From Paulinella micropora (Eukaryota; Cercozoa; Imbricatea; Euglyphida): a DNA stretch of 32,417 bases. Under the pieces are notes generated by a model. That model did not search any database. It was not told the DNA's origin and was given only the letters and a program-made list of their open reading frames with translations. The DNA lies in contig BJOX01000232.1 in NCBI GenBank assembly GCA_009731375.1, forward strand, positions 1 to 32,417. Direction: 5' to 3'. Positions 8,563-18,670 of the stretch are shown piece after piece. Position 1 is the stretch's first letter. Each line of letters opens with the position of its first letter. The position numbers were made by a program, and so were the translations under genes.

Positions 8563-9131
8563 ATGGACGAAAACTACAAAGAATTTGATATAGGAAGCAC
8601 GACACAATATTATTTATCTGGTATGTTTAGTCATCATAAATTACTATGTAAGAAAGGAATTATAAAAAGGTATACAATCATATAAACAACAAATGAATAA
8701 AAAATTTTAAGTGTGTTTTAATTCACGAGGAAGTAATTGAAAATTACAACATTGATAAACAGAGTGCTATTGAACAGAAATACATTGATAAATTGAAACC
8801 AACATTCAATTTAAACAATGTGTTTCGGGTTGGTGCTTCTGATGTAAAAGAACACGAACCGAATTTGAAGGAAATGCTTTTACAAATGAGAATGAAAAGA
8901 AATAAATTAAATATAATAAAATTTATCATAAAGAATACTAAAAGAAATATTATGAAAAAGAAAGCAAGAAAGTCAGAGAGTATCAAAAAAAGTATTATAA
9001 TAAAAACAAAAGTATTTTTGTCACTAAAAAAAAGTTATAACTAAACAGAATAAGATAAAGCAAAAAATATTATTGTGATTTATGTAATTTTACAGGAGTA
9101 TCTCAATCATCACTCATTACACACAATAACT
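8563..9131 (+). pseudogene. GIY-YIG endonuclease relic
   Basis: The first 40 codons (8563-8685) include an I-G-S-T-T-Q motif and a downstream H-H-K, resembling the second half of a GIY-YIG core as seen at 22292. After a break, 8700-8830 has the pattern A-I-E-Q-K-Y-I-D-K-L-K-P-T, typical of the C-terminal part of GIY-YIG domains. The 3' part is Lys-rich. At about 9070-9131 a separate frame gives C-D-L-C-N-F...H, a zinc-finger-like tail. At least two frame changes are needed, so it is dead. GIY-YIG nucleases nick DNA and are common as selfish genes in large and small eukaryotic DNA viruses. Confidence 0.5.
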
Positions 9132-10032
9132 AAAAAAAAGACATATGTCAAACATGAATTTAGTTTCTATTTAAACTTTTAATTTCTATCAATTATTATA
9201 ATTAAATAAAAAAATTCCATTTTATTTTATTATTTTTATATACACACTAATATAAAAGTAAAAATATGTCACCACCTTTACCGCTCAGACCAACGAAGGA
9301 AAATGTAGAACTAACGAAGGTAAGGGCGAACTTAAGGGAAACTAAGACACAGGAGGCGAAGAGGCGAGAGGTAAAACTTGTTGAACTAAGACCAATAAGA
9401 AATAGATGTATAAATGGCTTTACATACCATTTCAAAAATCTTAATATAAACTTTTATGATATGGATACGATTGAACTAACAATCATGAGAGCAGTCAGAG
9501 ATGTTAGAACTAGCGGTATGACAAACGAGACGAGTATTCACGTCAAGTTTGCTTATATAACGGATGTTGATGATAGTAAGTTTTATAAATAGAAAACTTT
9601 CAATGCAGTTAAGTTAAAAGACATTGATGATCTGTTTCGTGATATATATCTATATAATAAACAAAATCTCGAATCCAGTGCTCGCGGATATGAACGAATC
9701 ATTCAATACATAAATATTCAAATTATCCAAAAAGACTGAGGTTGTAATTCTTCAGGTAAGGACTTGAAAAATAAAACGACTGAAGGAATTCATATTAATC
9801 CAAGGAGTAAGGATAATAATTGTTTCTTGTTGTTAAGGATATATTAAATCTACCTTTGAAAGGAAAATCAAAACTTAATAAAAAAATATGTAATGATATT
9901 AGGCAAGAATTCAAACTTGAGCCTAATACTCCTATATCTTTATGAGTCTGCTTTGAAATCTTAAAAATATTGTATTGAAGGTAAGTATTTTGAATTAACT
10001 GATGCAACAAGCAAACAGACATTCAAAAACTA

Positions 10033-10074
10033 TGCGAGCGGAGCGTCGCAATGTGGCGAAGCCACTTGTGAAGA
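10033..10074. repeat. 42-bp palindromic unit inside polB, copy 1
   Basis: The unit is GC-rich in an AT-rich gene and holds two small hairpins (GTGGC-GAA-GCCAC and GCGA...TCGC). It is identical over 42 bp to 11581-11622 and is read in the same phase, giving a G-A-S-Q-C-G-E-A-T-C core. It interrupts a region expected to be polymerase-coding. Confidence 0.8.
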
Positions 10075-11580
10075 ACCTTTAATAACCGCAGATGTGCTTT
10101 GTTATCTACTCAAAGGATATTACATAAGTTTCATAAAAAGAAACAAAAATAAGTGTCTAGATTTGTTATAAAGAGTATTATAATAATCATAAATATAATA
10201 ATAAAAGAATTTCTTATGTAAGAGCGAAACTCAGAAAGAAAGAAAATCAAGTGATGTCTTTATTAACTACTTTTGAAGAGGCTAAGTATAATAATCAAGA
10301 TGAAGTATTTCATTATGACTTAGAGACTTTTACAAATGAATACGAATTACACACACCATACATAGCGGGCTATACCATTTCGGATATCGACTTTAAATAT
10401 GTAGCAGGCGATGAATGTATTCCTAAATTGCTTGATATAATTTTTGAATATGCGGATGATTTATCAAAAAGGAAACCAAAAGCGAAATTATATGTTTATG
10501 CTTTTAACGGGAGTAAGTTTGATCACTACTACTTACAAAAAGAATTTATCAAAAGAAGAATAAAAAATGCGACCCTTATGAATAATGGTGCTATTATCTC
10601 ATTAGAATATAAAAATATAAAATTCTGGGATTTATGTAAGCACACTGAGGGAAGTCTAAAAAAGAACCTTGAAACACTGGGATGCAATGTGTTAAAAGGA
10701 GACTTTGACCACGACAATCCGAAACGATGGGAAGAGATAGACGACAAAACAAAAAACGAATGTTTAACATACTTAGAAAAAGATGTTATGGGACTAAAGG
10801 AACCACACGACACACTAAACAATCAAATATATAAAGAACATAAACTAACTTAACTGCTTATATATCTACTTCGTCTCTTACTTGGAATTTATGGAAAAAG
10901 AAGATAGATTGTAAATATATTATTCAACTACCAAATTTAAAACAAGAAAAAGATTTTAGAAGGGCTGTATATGGTGCTAGAACTTATCCAAGCAAAAGAC
11001 TATTTATTTCAGAGCAATATCAAAAATACGTAAATGATGAAATTGGGTTTGATGAGATTGTAGATTATCTTATTGATGCGGATGTAGTCTCACTTTATCC
11101 AACTGCAATGCTTGAATTATTTATGACTGGAGAAATAAAGGAATGTGAAGGAGAAATGAAAGGGAAACTCGGAATATATAATATTGATTATGTATCTCCA
11201 AAAAATATATTACATCCGCGGGTTCCTTATAGAGATAGTAAGGGATGTTTAAAATGGGAGTTAAGAGATATGAAAGACCAATGGCTTACTTCTGTAGATA
11301 TTGAAGATATGATTGAACTTGGCTACCAAGTCAAAATCAATCGGGACTATTATACAGAAGAAGCCGAACCGGTATTCAAAGATTACATATTAGAGTTATT
11401 TAAGAAAAAACAAAATTCAAAGAAAGGCACACAGCAGTATTTATTAGCAAAGTTATTTATGAATGCTTTATATGGAAAGACAATTCAAAGACCAATTAAT
11501 TCTGTAAGTAAATACATAACAAAAAATCACTAGTATTGGAAATTCTGGGCTAAACACGTAATAACTGATATTGAAAAGTT

Positions 11581-11622
11581 TGCGAGCGGAGCGTCGCAAT
11601 GTGGCGAAGCCACTTGTGAAGA
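11581..11622. repeat. 42-bp palindromic unit inside polB, copy 2
   Basis: Identical over 42 bp to 10033-10074 and in the same reading phase. It lies between motif B and motif C of the polymerase. Length and hairpin content suggest a mobile palindromic element tolerated in frame. Confidence 0.8.
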
Positions 11623-12293
11623 GACTAATGGTGAATTATGGTTAATCAGTGATATTCCAAGAGATGAGCAAGAAAAAGAAGAAAAGATTACAAAGCCAAC
11701 TCACTACGGGGCATTTATCCTAGCATACAGCAGACGGATTATGTATAAGTATATGACTGAAGCAAACCCAGTCAACGACCCTGACCGAGATTATTATTAT
11801 ACAGACACAGACAGCATTCAAAGCCACATAAGAAACATTGAATAGATAAAGAGATTTAGAGATAAAGCAATCGGCGGAATGGATGATGACCTTGGAACAG
11901 ATTGTAAAATAATAAGGGGAATATGGGTAGCACCAAAATTATATATATGTTGGAGTATGTAAAAAAAGATGAAGAAAAAGGTAAATCTCATTTCCACTTT
12001 AGAGGAAAAGGTTTTGATTTGAAAAAATCCGCTTATGAATTAATGGATAAGGGTGAAAGTTTAACTAATACCAGAGACTTTATAATGAAGAAAATACATA
12101 CTAGCAGAAACAGCAAACAACAACACATTGAGCATTTTAGCATACAACATCAAAAGAATGTTATAAAAGTAGTTAATAAAACAAGATGGTGCGGTCGTGA
12201 GTTTATCAATGAAAATGATAGTATTCCACACGGCTTCGCAACTACTCTTAAAATTTAATATTAATAATAATCAAATACAAACAAACGAAGTCT

Positions 12294-12330
12294 GTGTTAT
12301 AGCAAAAATCACTCGTGATTTTTTTTATAA
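12294..12330 (+). terminator. 3' hairpin after polB
   Basis: AAAATCAC-TC-GTGATTTT followed by a T-run lies 40 bp after the polB stop. The same GTTATAGCAAAAATCACTCG core occurs inverted near 20010-20035. It may be a transcription end or RNA 3'-processing hairpin; this is inferred from position. Confidence 0.45.
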
Positions 12331-12363
12331 TTAATTAAATTTTTTTCCATAAATTTTTTTACC

Positions 12364-12379
12364 AGTCTATATATAGACT
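12364..12379. promoter_or_regulatory. AGTCTATATATAGACT palindrome at a start codon
   Basis: A perfect 16-bp palindrome ends 1 bp before the ATG at 12381. It contains the TCTA core also seen before genes of element A (2358, 2608, 3521). It is a likely promoter or operator site. Confidence 0.5.
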
Positions 12380-12380
12380 A

Positions 12381-12709
12381 ATGACCACCCTCACCAGTCC
12401 CGAAGGGACATTGACGCGACCCAAGGGCTCGCTCACCAGACTATCTGAAAAATTTAGACGACTTTCACTTGAGAAGAATAAAGAATTCTTTTCAGTAAGA
12501 GATGTCCAACAGATGATTGATGAAGAATTAAGGCGATTGAAAAAAGTAGAGAAGGAAAGCCAACAGATGTTTTTCCGTTTGGCAAATACAAATGAAAAAA
12601 AATTCAAGATGTTGCAACTATTGATAAGCCATATCTTGAATGGGTCATGAAACAGCCGTGGTTTGATAAATTTACAGACATTAAAAGTGAAGTAAAAAAA
12701 TATTTATAA
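12381..12709 (+). pseudogene. Small protein with ExoX-like C-terminal domain, frameshifted
   Basis: The N-terminal frame (12381-about 12600) is helical and charged. A single frame change in the A8 run at about 12594-12601 brings in a C-terminal stretch with D-V-A-x-I-D-K-P-Y-L-E-W, ending at 12709. That motif is the hallmark of the ExoX-like C-terminal domain, here without a nuclease domain, and it is closely matched by the neighbouring gene at 12915. The paired proteins may be a duplicated replication accessory factor. The A8 location makes a sequencing error possible, so the break may not be real. A hairpin-bearing module follows the stop. Confidence 0.55.
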
Positions 12710-12714
12710 TGATA

Positions 12715-12790
12715 TTTCATTCACCCGCTACGCGGTTTTATAAAACACAAGCGAAGCGTTGTGACGGGCTCCGCCCTCACATCGTTTTTC
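12715..12790. repeat. 3' GC-rich hairpin module
   Basis: Starts with GATATTTCATTCACCCGC, holds the short hairpin CCGCTACGCGG and a second hairpin GTGACGGGCTCCGCCCTCAC, then ends in ACATCGTTTTTC. A related module lies at 20523-20590. It directly follows the stop at 12709. Confidence 0.6.
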
Positions 12791-12823
12791 TTTTAATTAT
12801 TTTTTCTTTAAATTTTTTTCTCT

Positions 12824-12913
12824 GATATTTTAGAATATAAACGAAGTGCAAAATTCGCGAGCGAATTTTTTATAAGCGAGAGTGCGGAGCACGAAGCGCA
12901 ATTCTAAAATATC
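12824..12913 (+). promoter_or_regulatory. Palindromic start-codon module (complete copy)
   Basis: Bounded by GATATTTTAGAAT at 12824-12836 and its exact complement at 12901-12913, one base before the ATG at 12915. Inside are hairpins AAAATTCGCGAGCGAATTTT and AGTGCGGAGCACG. The 13-bp terminal inverted repeats and recurrence at other genes give it a MITE-like form, yet its placement fits a promoter cassette. Confidence 0.65.
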
Positions 12914-12914
12914 A

Positions 12915-13379
12915 ATGACTGACCTTTCAACCAAACAGGACTACTTAAACGAAATTGAGAAATGGAACCTTGACAGCGAAATTAAGAAACACACGATTAA
13001 ATAGGCTAAGCCTGACATTGTATCTTTCTATGAACAATATAAACCCCGCGACGACAATGTGAAAGTAGTTATTCCATTGGAGGCTACACTAGCAAAAATT
13101 ATAATGGAGGAACCAAGCACACCTTTTAAGGCAACTGATTTAAAAGAGACTGGAATTACGGAGATTAAAATGAATGTGGGTGAAGAAATAGCGAATGCTA
13201 CAGACGAAGGATGTACCGCAAAAAAAGATGTTGTTCTTCAATATGGAAAATATGCAGACAAAAACATTGAAGATGTAGCCAAGATTGATAAACCATACCT
13301 TGAATGGTTAGTTCAACAGCAGTGGTGCCAAAATGTGGATGACATAAAAAAATCTTATAATGATATTTTATTCAATTAA
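12915..13379 (+). pseudogene. Second ExoX-like C-terminal domain protein with in-frame TAG
   Basis: The start ATG at 12915 follows the palindromic module directly, and the frame runs 155 codons to 13379 with one TAG at 13002-13004. The central part (residues about 50-110) is unassigned. The C-terminal 45 residues contain Y-G-K-Y-A-D-K-N-I-E-D-V-A and K-P-Y-L-E-W, the ExoX-like C-terminal pattern shared with the gene at 12381. Without readthrough, translation would have to restart at an internal start. The gene ends 11 bp before the convergent surface-protein gene. Function is unknown; proximity to polB suggests a role in DNA replication. Confidence 0.6.
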
Positions 13380-13390
13380 TTTTTTTTGCT

Positions 13391-14637
13391 TTATTGGTCT
13401 TCTATGAAGTTAGCGATAACATTAACATTTGAACCATTATTTGCAGTAGCAACGGATTTTTGTGTAAAAGTCAATACATCACTAGGAGACAGATAAATAT
13501 CATAATTTCTAAGATTTATTTGTTGAGTTGATTGAGAATTTACGTAAAGTTTAAAAATTGTTGTTCCGTTGGCGACGGCGCTCGCCTTTGTATCAGTATC
13601 TACAATTGAATACTTAGTATCAACATCTGCAAAACCCGCTCCAGTTAGTGTTCCATTCAATACCATTATTACTACACACGCCTTACTATCTTCATTCGTA
13701 ATACTTATCAAAGTGGGATAAACATTTGAATAATTTGTTAAATTAGCACCAGCAGCATCAAATGTTGCTTTATTCCTGATACTAATAATAGGGCTTTCAG
13801 TTATGTTTGCTGCTTTACTTCCTTCCACTTCGTTTGTTATACTTGTGTTTATTGTATTACTTCTTTCAATAAATAATCCAACACTCGCTGTTTTAAAGGT
13901 TTGAATTCCGGTAGCAGCATCATTCCTCATTAGTGCGGTAAATGGTAAAGTAGTGTTTCTTAGACTTACACCTGTGTTGGCATTCGCATACTTAATAGTA
14001 TGGACTAATTAAAATTCGCCTGTCGTAGGATTTTCAATAGAAAACCTTATAGCACCAAAGCCTAAATATTGAAATTGAATTTGGAACCCATTTCCTTTAC
14101 TCCATTCAATAACAGGCATATCTTTTGTTCCATTGCACGGGTCATCCCAGTTTGCTTGTTGAACATAAGTTGTTGCCCCTCCTTTGGCTTGTAGAATACT
14201 CATCCCGACATTAGTTTTATAAAAATAAAAACCATTTGAAAAATCACTTTCACCAATTCCTACACAAGAATAATAGGATTTTGTGTCATCAGTTGTACAT
14301 ATAGCAATAAAGCGACCAACAACTCCCACACCAGTCCGATATTTTATTCTTCTTTTACTTGTTATGATAGCATTCGCCGTGTTATCTGCTTGAGTTTTTT
14401 TTGTTCTGCCATATTATTCAAAAATGACACAGAAGATTTTGTTTCTGTTTTAGTCCATACCCTTGTATTAATAGTGTATGGAAAGATTTCCTGAACAACT
14501 GGAGTTAATTGTCCAACTAGTGTTTCTCCAAAAGCAGTTTTCATATTATCAGTTTTAATAACACCATCATATCCGACCCTGACGTTTAAAAAATCTCCGT
14601 CTGGATTTTGTGCGATTAAATTTCTCTGGTGAGACAT
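13391..14637 (-). pseudogene. Virion surface (spike-like) protein, homologue of the element A gene
   Basis: The gene starts at the ATG complementary to 14635-14637 and reads about 415 codons to 13391, with two breaks: a frame change in a T8 run at 14395-14402 and a TAA at 14009-14011. The N-terminal third has T-A-F-G-E and a T-P-V-V-Q-E-I-F-P-Y-T block, and the middle has a S-I-E-N-P-T-T-G-E-F motif, both shared with the partial gene at 2-661. The C-terminal third (13391-13930) is Thr/Asn/Ser-rich and probably beta-structured. It lies next to the major capsid gene on the same strand. A minor capsid or spike role is inferred from position and composition. The T8 break may be a sequencing error, but the TAA is a substitution. 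Confidence 0.65.
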
Positions 14638-14741
14638 ATTGTGTATAACACGAACGAGTTTGTTTATATAACGAGTTTATATATAAATAAAAAAAATTAT
14701 TTAAATCATTGATATTTTATTCAGAAATCTGTTCATATCCA

Positions 14742-16286
14742 TTATGAAATAGTAATAACATTTTCCTTCACTTGAACCTCTCGTTGAGTGATAGCAAGAG
14801 TGTAATGATTGAGACCAACATTTGCAGTAGTAGCCATCATCTCCCAGCGTCTCTCTTGAGAAAGGTCAAACCCACTAATTTCATTCTGGTCTTTACTCCA
14901 AAGCGGGCGAGTGTCAAATGTATCCACCCAGAACCAGTTGTATTGAAAGACATTGCTATTTACCAAAGCACTGCCTTCAATCTTATTTTTTAGATACATG
15001 TAATCTTCAAGGGTTGTATTAGCAGTGCTAATATTAAATTCTTGAAGTCTAGACCCGTCAAAGGTAGTATAGAAGGAAATAATATTTGAACCATTCCTAT
15101 TATCGTTATCATACGCGGTACTCTTTGTTTCTTCATTATTAAATGCTGAATGGTAAATTTTCTTAATTCTCCGTCCGTGTCCTCTATCGAACCTCATAAT
15201 AATGTTCTGACTTGTAGATGCCTGAATCGTGTTTTTGTATGAGTATGGGTAGTCAATCTTAAAAGACATACCTTCGGCACTGCTCACTTTTTGTTGAATA
15301 GACTGGATAACATCAGGGTTTGTTTCAACCGCTAGAAACAAGTTTAAGTTTATAACCTGCGAATTAGTGGTGCAAGGACAAGAACCTTGATTTGCTGTGT
15401 TAATAGTGGTAGCAAGACCTGTATTAGCATCAACACCACCAACGTGATAAACACTTCTGTTACTAGCCGCCCAAACAATTCGCATGGTCAGAATTTCAGG
15501 AAACATAATAGTCTTATCAAGTGCGAAAATAGTATTGTAAATCATAGACAATGGAATCTTCACATAAATAAGGGGGTCTGTGTTAGCACCACCAATACCT
15601 CCCTCAAGATACTTCGCCTCAGTGTATGAAACATTCACAGCAGACAAAGGACCCGCTCCAGTTGTCAGCAAAGTATCATCATGTCTTCGTGCATTAAGTG
15701 ATGGAGGAGCGATAGACCCAGCAATAGCATTACCAAAACGGTTTAATGTCGCCTGAAGGTGACCATCGGTATCGATACTACCCGCTACAGTCGCTACACT
15801 TGCCTGTTGACCAGCATACACGTTAGCAGTAAAGGCTGTTGTAGCACGTCCATCAGCATTACACTTTTGAAGCATACACCCAACACCAAGACCTGCTCCA
15901 TGGTTCTCAAGTGCCAAAAAGTCCTTCAATGAAGTCTCAGGCTTCCAAATCATTTTCGTAATAGTTCCGACATTATTCAAATCACACAAATAAACACCAC
16001 TACGGGTTTGAAGTTGAATCTGTCTAATCATACTCAAACAATCCATAAAAATACGATTGTGTCTATCTGCACCTCCTGTAGCACCTGGGGCGTAAGTGAA
16101 ACTCAGCACCTACTTTGCCAAGTTAAATGGGCGACTGATAAGGTCAAATGTGCTTTCCTGACCGCCCGCTGAAGTAACAACAACATTTCCTGCTCCTTCG
16201 CGAGGAGTAAGTTTGTTAAGGCGATACGAACCGCTGATATAATCAGTCTTACTGAAGTCTAATTCTCCGCCGTGTTGAGTTGGCAT
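14742..16286 (-). pseudogene. mcp: Major capsid protein (double jelly-roll) with one in-frame TAG
   Basis: The full frame is 514 codons from the ATG complementary to 16284-16286 and is broken only by a TAG at 16110-16112, after residue 58. Length, position in a block of virion genes and an N-terminus of the M-P-T-Q-x-G-G type fit the double jelly-roll major capsid protein of Polinton-like viruses and adintoviruses, which forms trimeric pseudo-hexameric capsomers. Most of the gene (455 codons) is uninterrupted. The leader is unusual: 13 adenines lie directly before the ATG on the coding strand. Neighbours are the spike-like gene downstream and the penton-like gene upstream. Assignment is by overall look and context, without a search. 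Confidence 0.7.
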
Positions 16287-16379
16287 TTTTTTTTTTTTTA
16301 GGCAGTTGTGAAAATTAACTAATTCACAAGAATATATTTATAGACAAAAATAAATAATTCCAAAATTAAATTAATTGAT

Positions 16380-16486
16380 ATTTTATTCTGACTTCGTCAT
16401 CATAAAACATCGTAAGCCATTAAAGTTTAAAAAACGATGTTTGACAATAAATGAGAGTGCGTAGCACGAAGTGAAATTGTCAAATA
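16380..16486. repeat. Variant palindromic module between capsid genes
   Basis: Begins with GATATTTTATTCTGAC, contains ACATCGT and its complement ACGATGT about 30 bp apart and the GAGAGTGCGTAGCACGAAG hairpin, and ends near GTCAAATATCAC. It lies between the start of the major capsid gene and the stop of the penton-like gene, so it could serve as 3' end for one and 5' region for the other. Confidence 0.5.
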
Positions 16487-17296
16487 TCACCTAACCTTTA
16501 ACAAATTGAAAAATGATGTAAATAAATTAAAATAATTCGTTTCCCTGTAAATCAACAATGTCATAACAATACCTAACCCATTAAGATTTATAGCCTGATC
16601 GTTTTCGTCTGTAAGATAAAACCTATATACATTATTTGAACTGGTTGATAATTTCTTACCATACTCAGACCCACTTCCGTCGTATATAATGGCTCCAAAT
16701 GGAATTTCGTTGGCTGTGTATATTTCTTGTAGCACGTGATTATCTCTTCACCAACTAAGTCCGATTGAAGGTATAAAGTTTTCGCCAGTTAAAATAATTA
16801 CATTTGGCGATTTAATAAAATCATTAGCGAAGAAATATGTTGAATTTCTATCAAAACCCATTACCTCGTGAATACAGGTATCAGCATCAAATATAAACCG
16901 CGGTTGAATACCTCCGTTATTTGAAACACTGAATGTTAATTGACCATCCTCCGCTTCTGTGTTTGTATTGTTGCTTGCGACAACATAAGTTTAGTCATTC
17001 GGACTTTCTGTCGTCAGTACCTCGGCCAGTTTATTTTTTAAATTGTTCATTGTGTAGTTTCCCTCATGTATCGTAATTAAAGCCTCATACCCGTCTTCGG
17101 ATAATATAAAAGTATTATATGGTGAAGACACCGAATAATACGCCTTCGGAACATAAATATGAAGTATTTTGCAGTGTGTGGGATTGTCTAGTGATTTTAA
17201 GTTTAATTTGTGTGTAAAGTTGCTGTCTGTGCATGTTATCCTATTTTTGCTGTTGATATAGTAAATACCCGAACTTCTTCCTCCCTTATAGTCCAT
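16487..17296 (-). pseudogene. Penton-like minor capsid protein with two in-frame stops
   Basis: A single frame of 270 codons from 17296 to 16487 is interrupted by TAA (16991-16993) and TGA (16748-16750) without any frameshift. The C-terminal part contains V-L-Q-E-I-Y-T and a R-F-Y-L-T-D-E-N-D-Q-A-I-N-L-N-G-L motif, which I associate with the minor capsid/penton protein of Polinton-like viruses and nucleocytoplasmic large DNA viruses. The N-terminal part has an I-Y-Y-I-N-S-K-N-R start and a H-I-Y-V-P-K-A-Y-Y block. In related viruses it occupies the five-fold vertices beside the major capsid protein, and the two genes are adjacent here. The stops are substitutions, so this copy is inactive unless read through. 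Confidence 0.7.
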
Positions 17297-17302
17297 TGTA
17301 TA

Positions 17303-17909
17303 CTACACGAATAATTTTTGGATATCTTCAAAATTATATAAACTATTAATGTGATTTTGTGTTTTATTATGTCTATTTCTTTTACAAATAGTCAATTCAA
17401 CACCACACTCACAAATGTATTTTCTTTGTTGTCTCTCTTTTTCTTTGCCTTTATTTTTACATCTATATTTTTTGTCATACTCACTTTTGTCTTTTTTATG
17501 TTCTAAATAATATTTCTTTTGTTTTCACATAAGTCCGTTCTTCTTTGTTCTTTATAATAATTATTTTTTCCAATATTTCAGTTTTATTTTCTTGGTAGTA
17601 TTATACCTTTTCCCTTCCCGCAATACGTTTATTCACACAATCTAGTTTTCTAATATGATTACCTTCTTGTTTAAGTAATTCCATTTTGTTATCACAAGGA
17701 TACAATTCTATGAGTTCAATATAAGCAACATCATATTTAATAATTTCAAAAGATGATGTATATTTTGACTTCCCATTCATCCAACTTTTATAATTTTGCT
17801 TATAAGTATAAAATCTTTTATACAGAGGTTGAGTAGTTGAACCAATATAAGTTTGGTTTGTTTGGTGAGACCTGATTGAATAAATCTTTCCTTGTTGGTA
17901 GTCTGGCAT
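17303..17909 (-). pseudogene. GIY-YIG endonuclease, frameshifted
   Basis: The first 102 codons (17601-17909) hold the GIY-YIG core: K-I-Y-S-I-R-S, Y-I-G-S-T-T-Q, an Arg in the following helix, E-L-I-E-L and a late N-K-R-I-A-G motif. Frame changes after 17600 separate it from a Lys-rich linker and a zinc-finger-like tail, C-E-C-G...H...H, that ends at 17303 just before the penton-like start. Its layout matches the uninterrupted copy at 28603-29250. It is inserted between the penton-like and protease genes, as expected of a selfish nuclease gene. Confidence 0.75.
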
Positions 17910-17955
17910 AGTGTCGTTTTATATCGTTTAATATCTGTTTCCTTTAATACATAAT

Positions 17956-18462
17956 TTATATGTAGGTGTCAAAGCCATATCCATTCTGTGCTTTTAATTT
18001 CTCCGCTTCTTCTTCTTTCAAGTCTGTATAGCCACTGGCGAATTTAAATCGATTACCTTTTGCTCGCTCCATCAAAAATCTCATACTATGCCAACCGCAG
18101 GTATCCGATGTGTCTGATTGTTGTTTTACCTGATTAACTTTCATTAATAAATATGAATTTAGCTTACTTTTGTCAATAAGTTGTTTCATTTGTTGTTGAA
18201 AGTCTTCAGTAGGTTTATACAGGGCTAGCGGGTCGTATATCTCTATACTTCTATCGCCATCTAAAGAGCAGTAAACGGCGATCCAATGAGACCCCGCTTG
18301 TTTGTGATTGTCCAAATTCATAATAAATCCATATCGTTTTCTGCTTCCGGGCTTCAACTTGTAGATTTCATCACTGGCTATTGCTCCGAGATACCATCCA
18401 TATTTTTTCATTATGTCGTCTATTTCATTAGTCATTAGTCCCCGTCCCTCTCCTTCCTGCAT
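17956..18462 (-). CDS. Adenain-type cysteine protease (Ulp1/C5-like)
   Basis: The 168-residue frame contains the catalytic layout of adenovirus-type maturation proteases: H59 in G-S-H-W-I-A, D77 in I-Y-D-P-L-A, a Q-rich oxyanion region around 110-115 and C122 in D-T-C-G-W-H-S. Such proteases cleave capsid and core precursors at Gly-Gly-type sites, and the pX-like protein at 20150 carries such motifs. Upstream of the Met used here the frame stays open through a Gln/Glu/Pro-rich segment to a TAG at 18562-18564, and the original start was probably near 18634, beyond a further frame change. The catalytic domain is therefore whole, but the native N-terminus appears broken. Confidence 0.8.
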   Translation of the reverse strand: MQEGEGRGLMTNEIDDIMKKYGWYLGAIASDEIYKLKPGSRKRYGFIMNLDNHKQAGSHWIAVYCSLDGDRSIEIYDPLALYKPTEDFQQQMKQLIDKSKLNSYLLMKVNQVKQQSDTSDTCGWHSMRFLMERAKGNRFKFASGYTDLKEEEAEKLKAQNGYGFDTYI

Positions 18463-18554
18463 GGATTGCTCTTGCTGTTGCTCTGGCTCTTGCTGTGGCT
18501 CCTCTTGCTGTTGTTGCTGTGGCTCCTCTTGCTGGTGCTCTAATGACGTGGTAA

Positions 18555-18608
18555 TAGTTGTCTACGCGACGCTCGGGGGTATGGTTGTCTCCGCGACGCT
18601 CGGGGGTA
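18555..18608. repeat. Tandem 27-bp duplication at the protease N-terminus
   Basis: Two 27-bp units, 18555-18581 and 18582-18608, differ at a few bases. In the protease reading frame the outer copy reads GCG GAG while the inner copy reads GCG TAG, so the stop arose by a single base change in one copy. Confidence 0.75.
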
Positions 18609-18670
18609 ATACTATACATTTGGGTCTATAGTCATTTTGCTAGTTAGAGTTTTTACAAAGTTCTTTTTAT

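Larger units (their letters stand above)
9266..12258 (+). pseudogene. polB: Protein-primed family B DNA polymerase, broken
   Basis: Pieces in one order add up to about 990 codons, usual for Polinton-type protein-primed PolB. Visible landmarks are ExoI D-L-E (about 10317), ExoII N-G-S-K-F-D (about 10507), ExoIII Y-L-E-K-D (about 10768), motif A D-x-x-S-L-Y-P (11081-11101), motif B N-A-L-Y-G-K (about 11461) and motif C Y-T-D-T-D-S (11798-11815). The N-terminal part (9266-10250) has a D-N-N-C-F motif, also known in Polinton polymerases. In-frame stops are TAG 9590, TGA 9737, TGA 9943, TAG 11531 and TAG 11843. Frame changes lie near 9826, 9965, 10172, 10850 and 11945. Two identical 42-bp palindromic units sit inside it. 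It would replicate the linear genome from a terminal protein, but this copy cannot be functional as read. Confidence 0.85.

Noticed and set aside
10033-11622. CRISPR-like repeats
   Set aside because: Only two copies, 1.5 kb apart, inside a coding region; no array structure anywhere in the window.
9590-16993. Stop-codon reassignment (for example TAG as Gln)
   Set aside because: TAG, TAA and TGA all occur inside frames and intact genes end with ordinary stops; frameshifts also abound, so decay explains it better.
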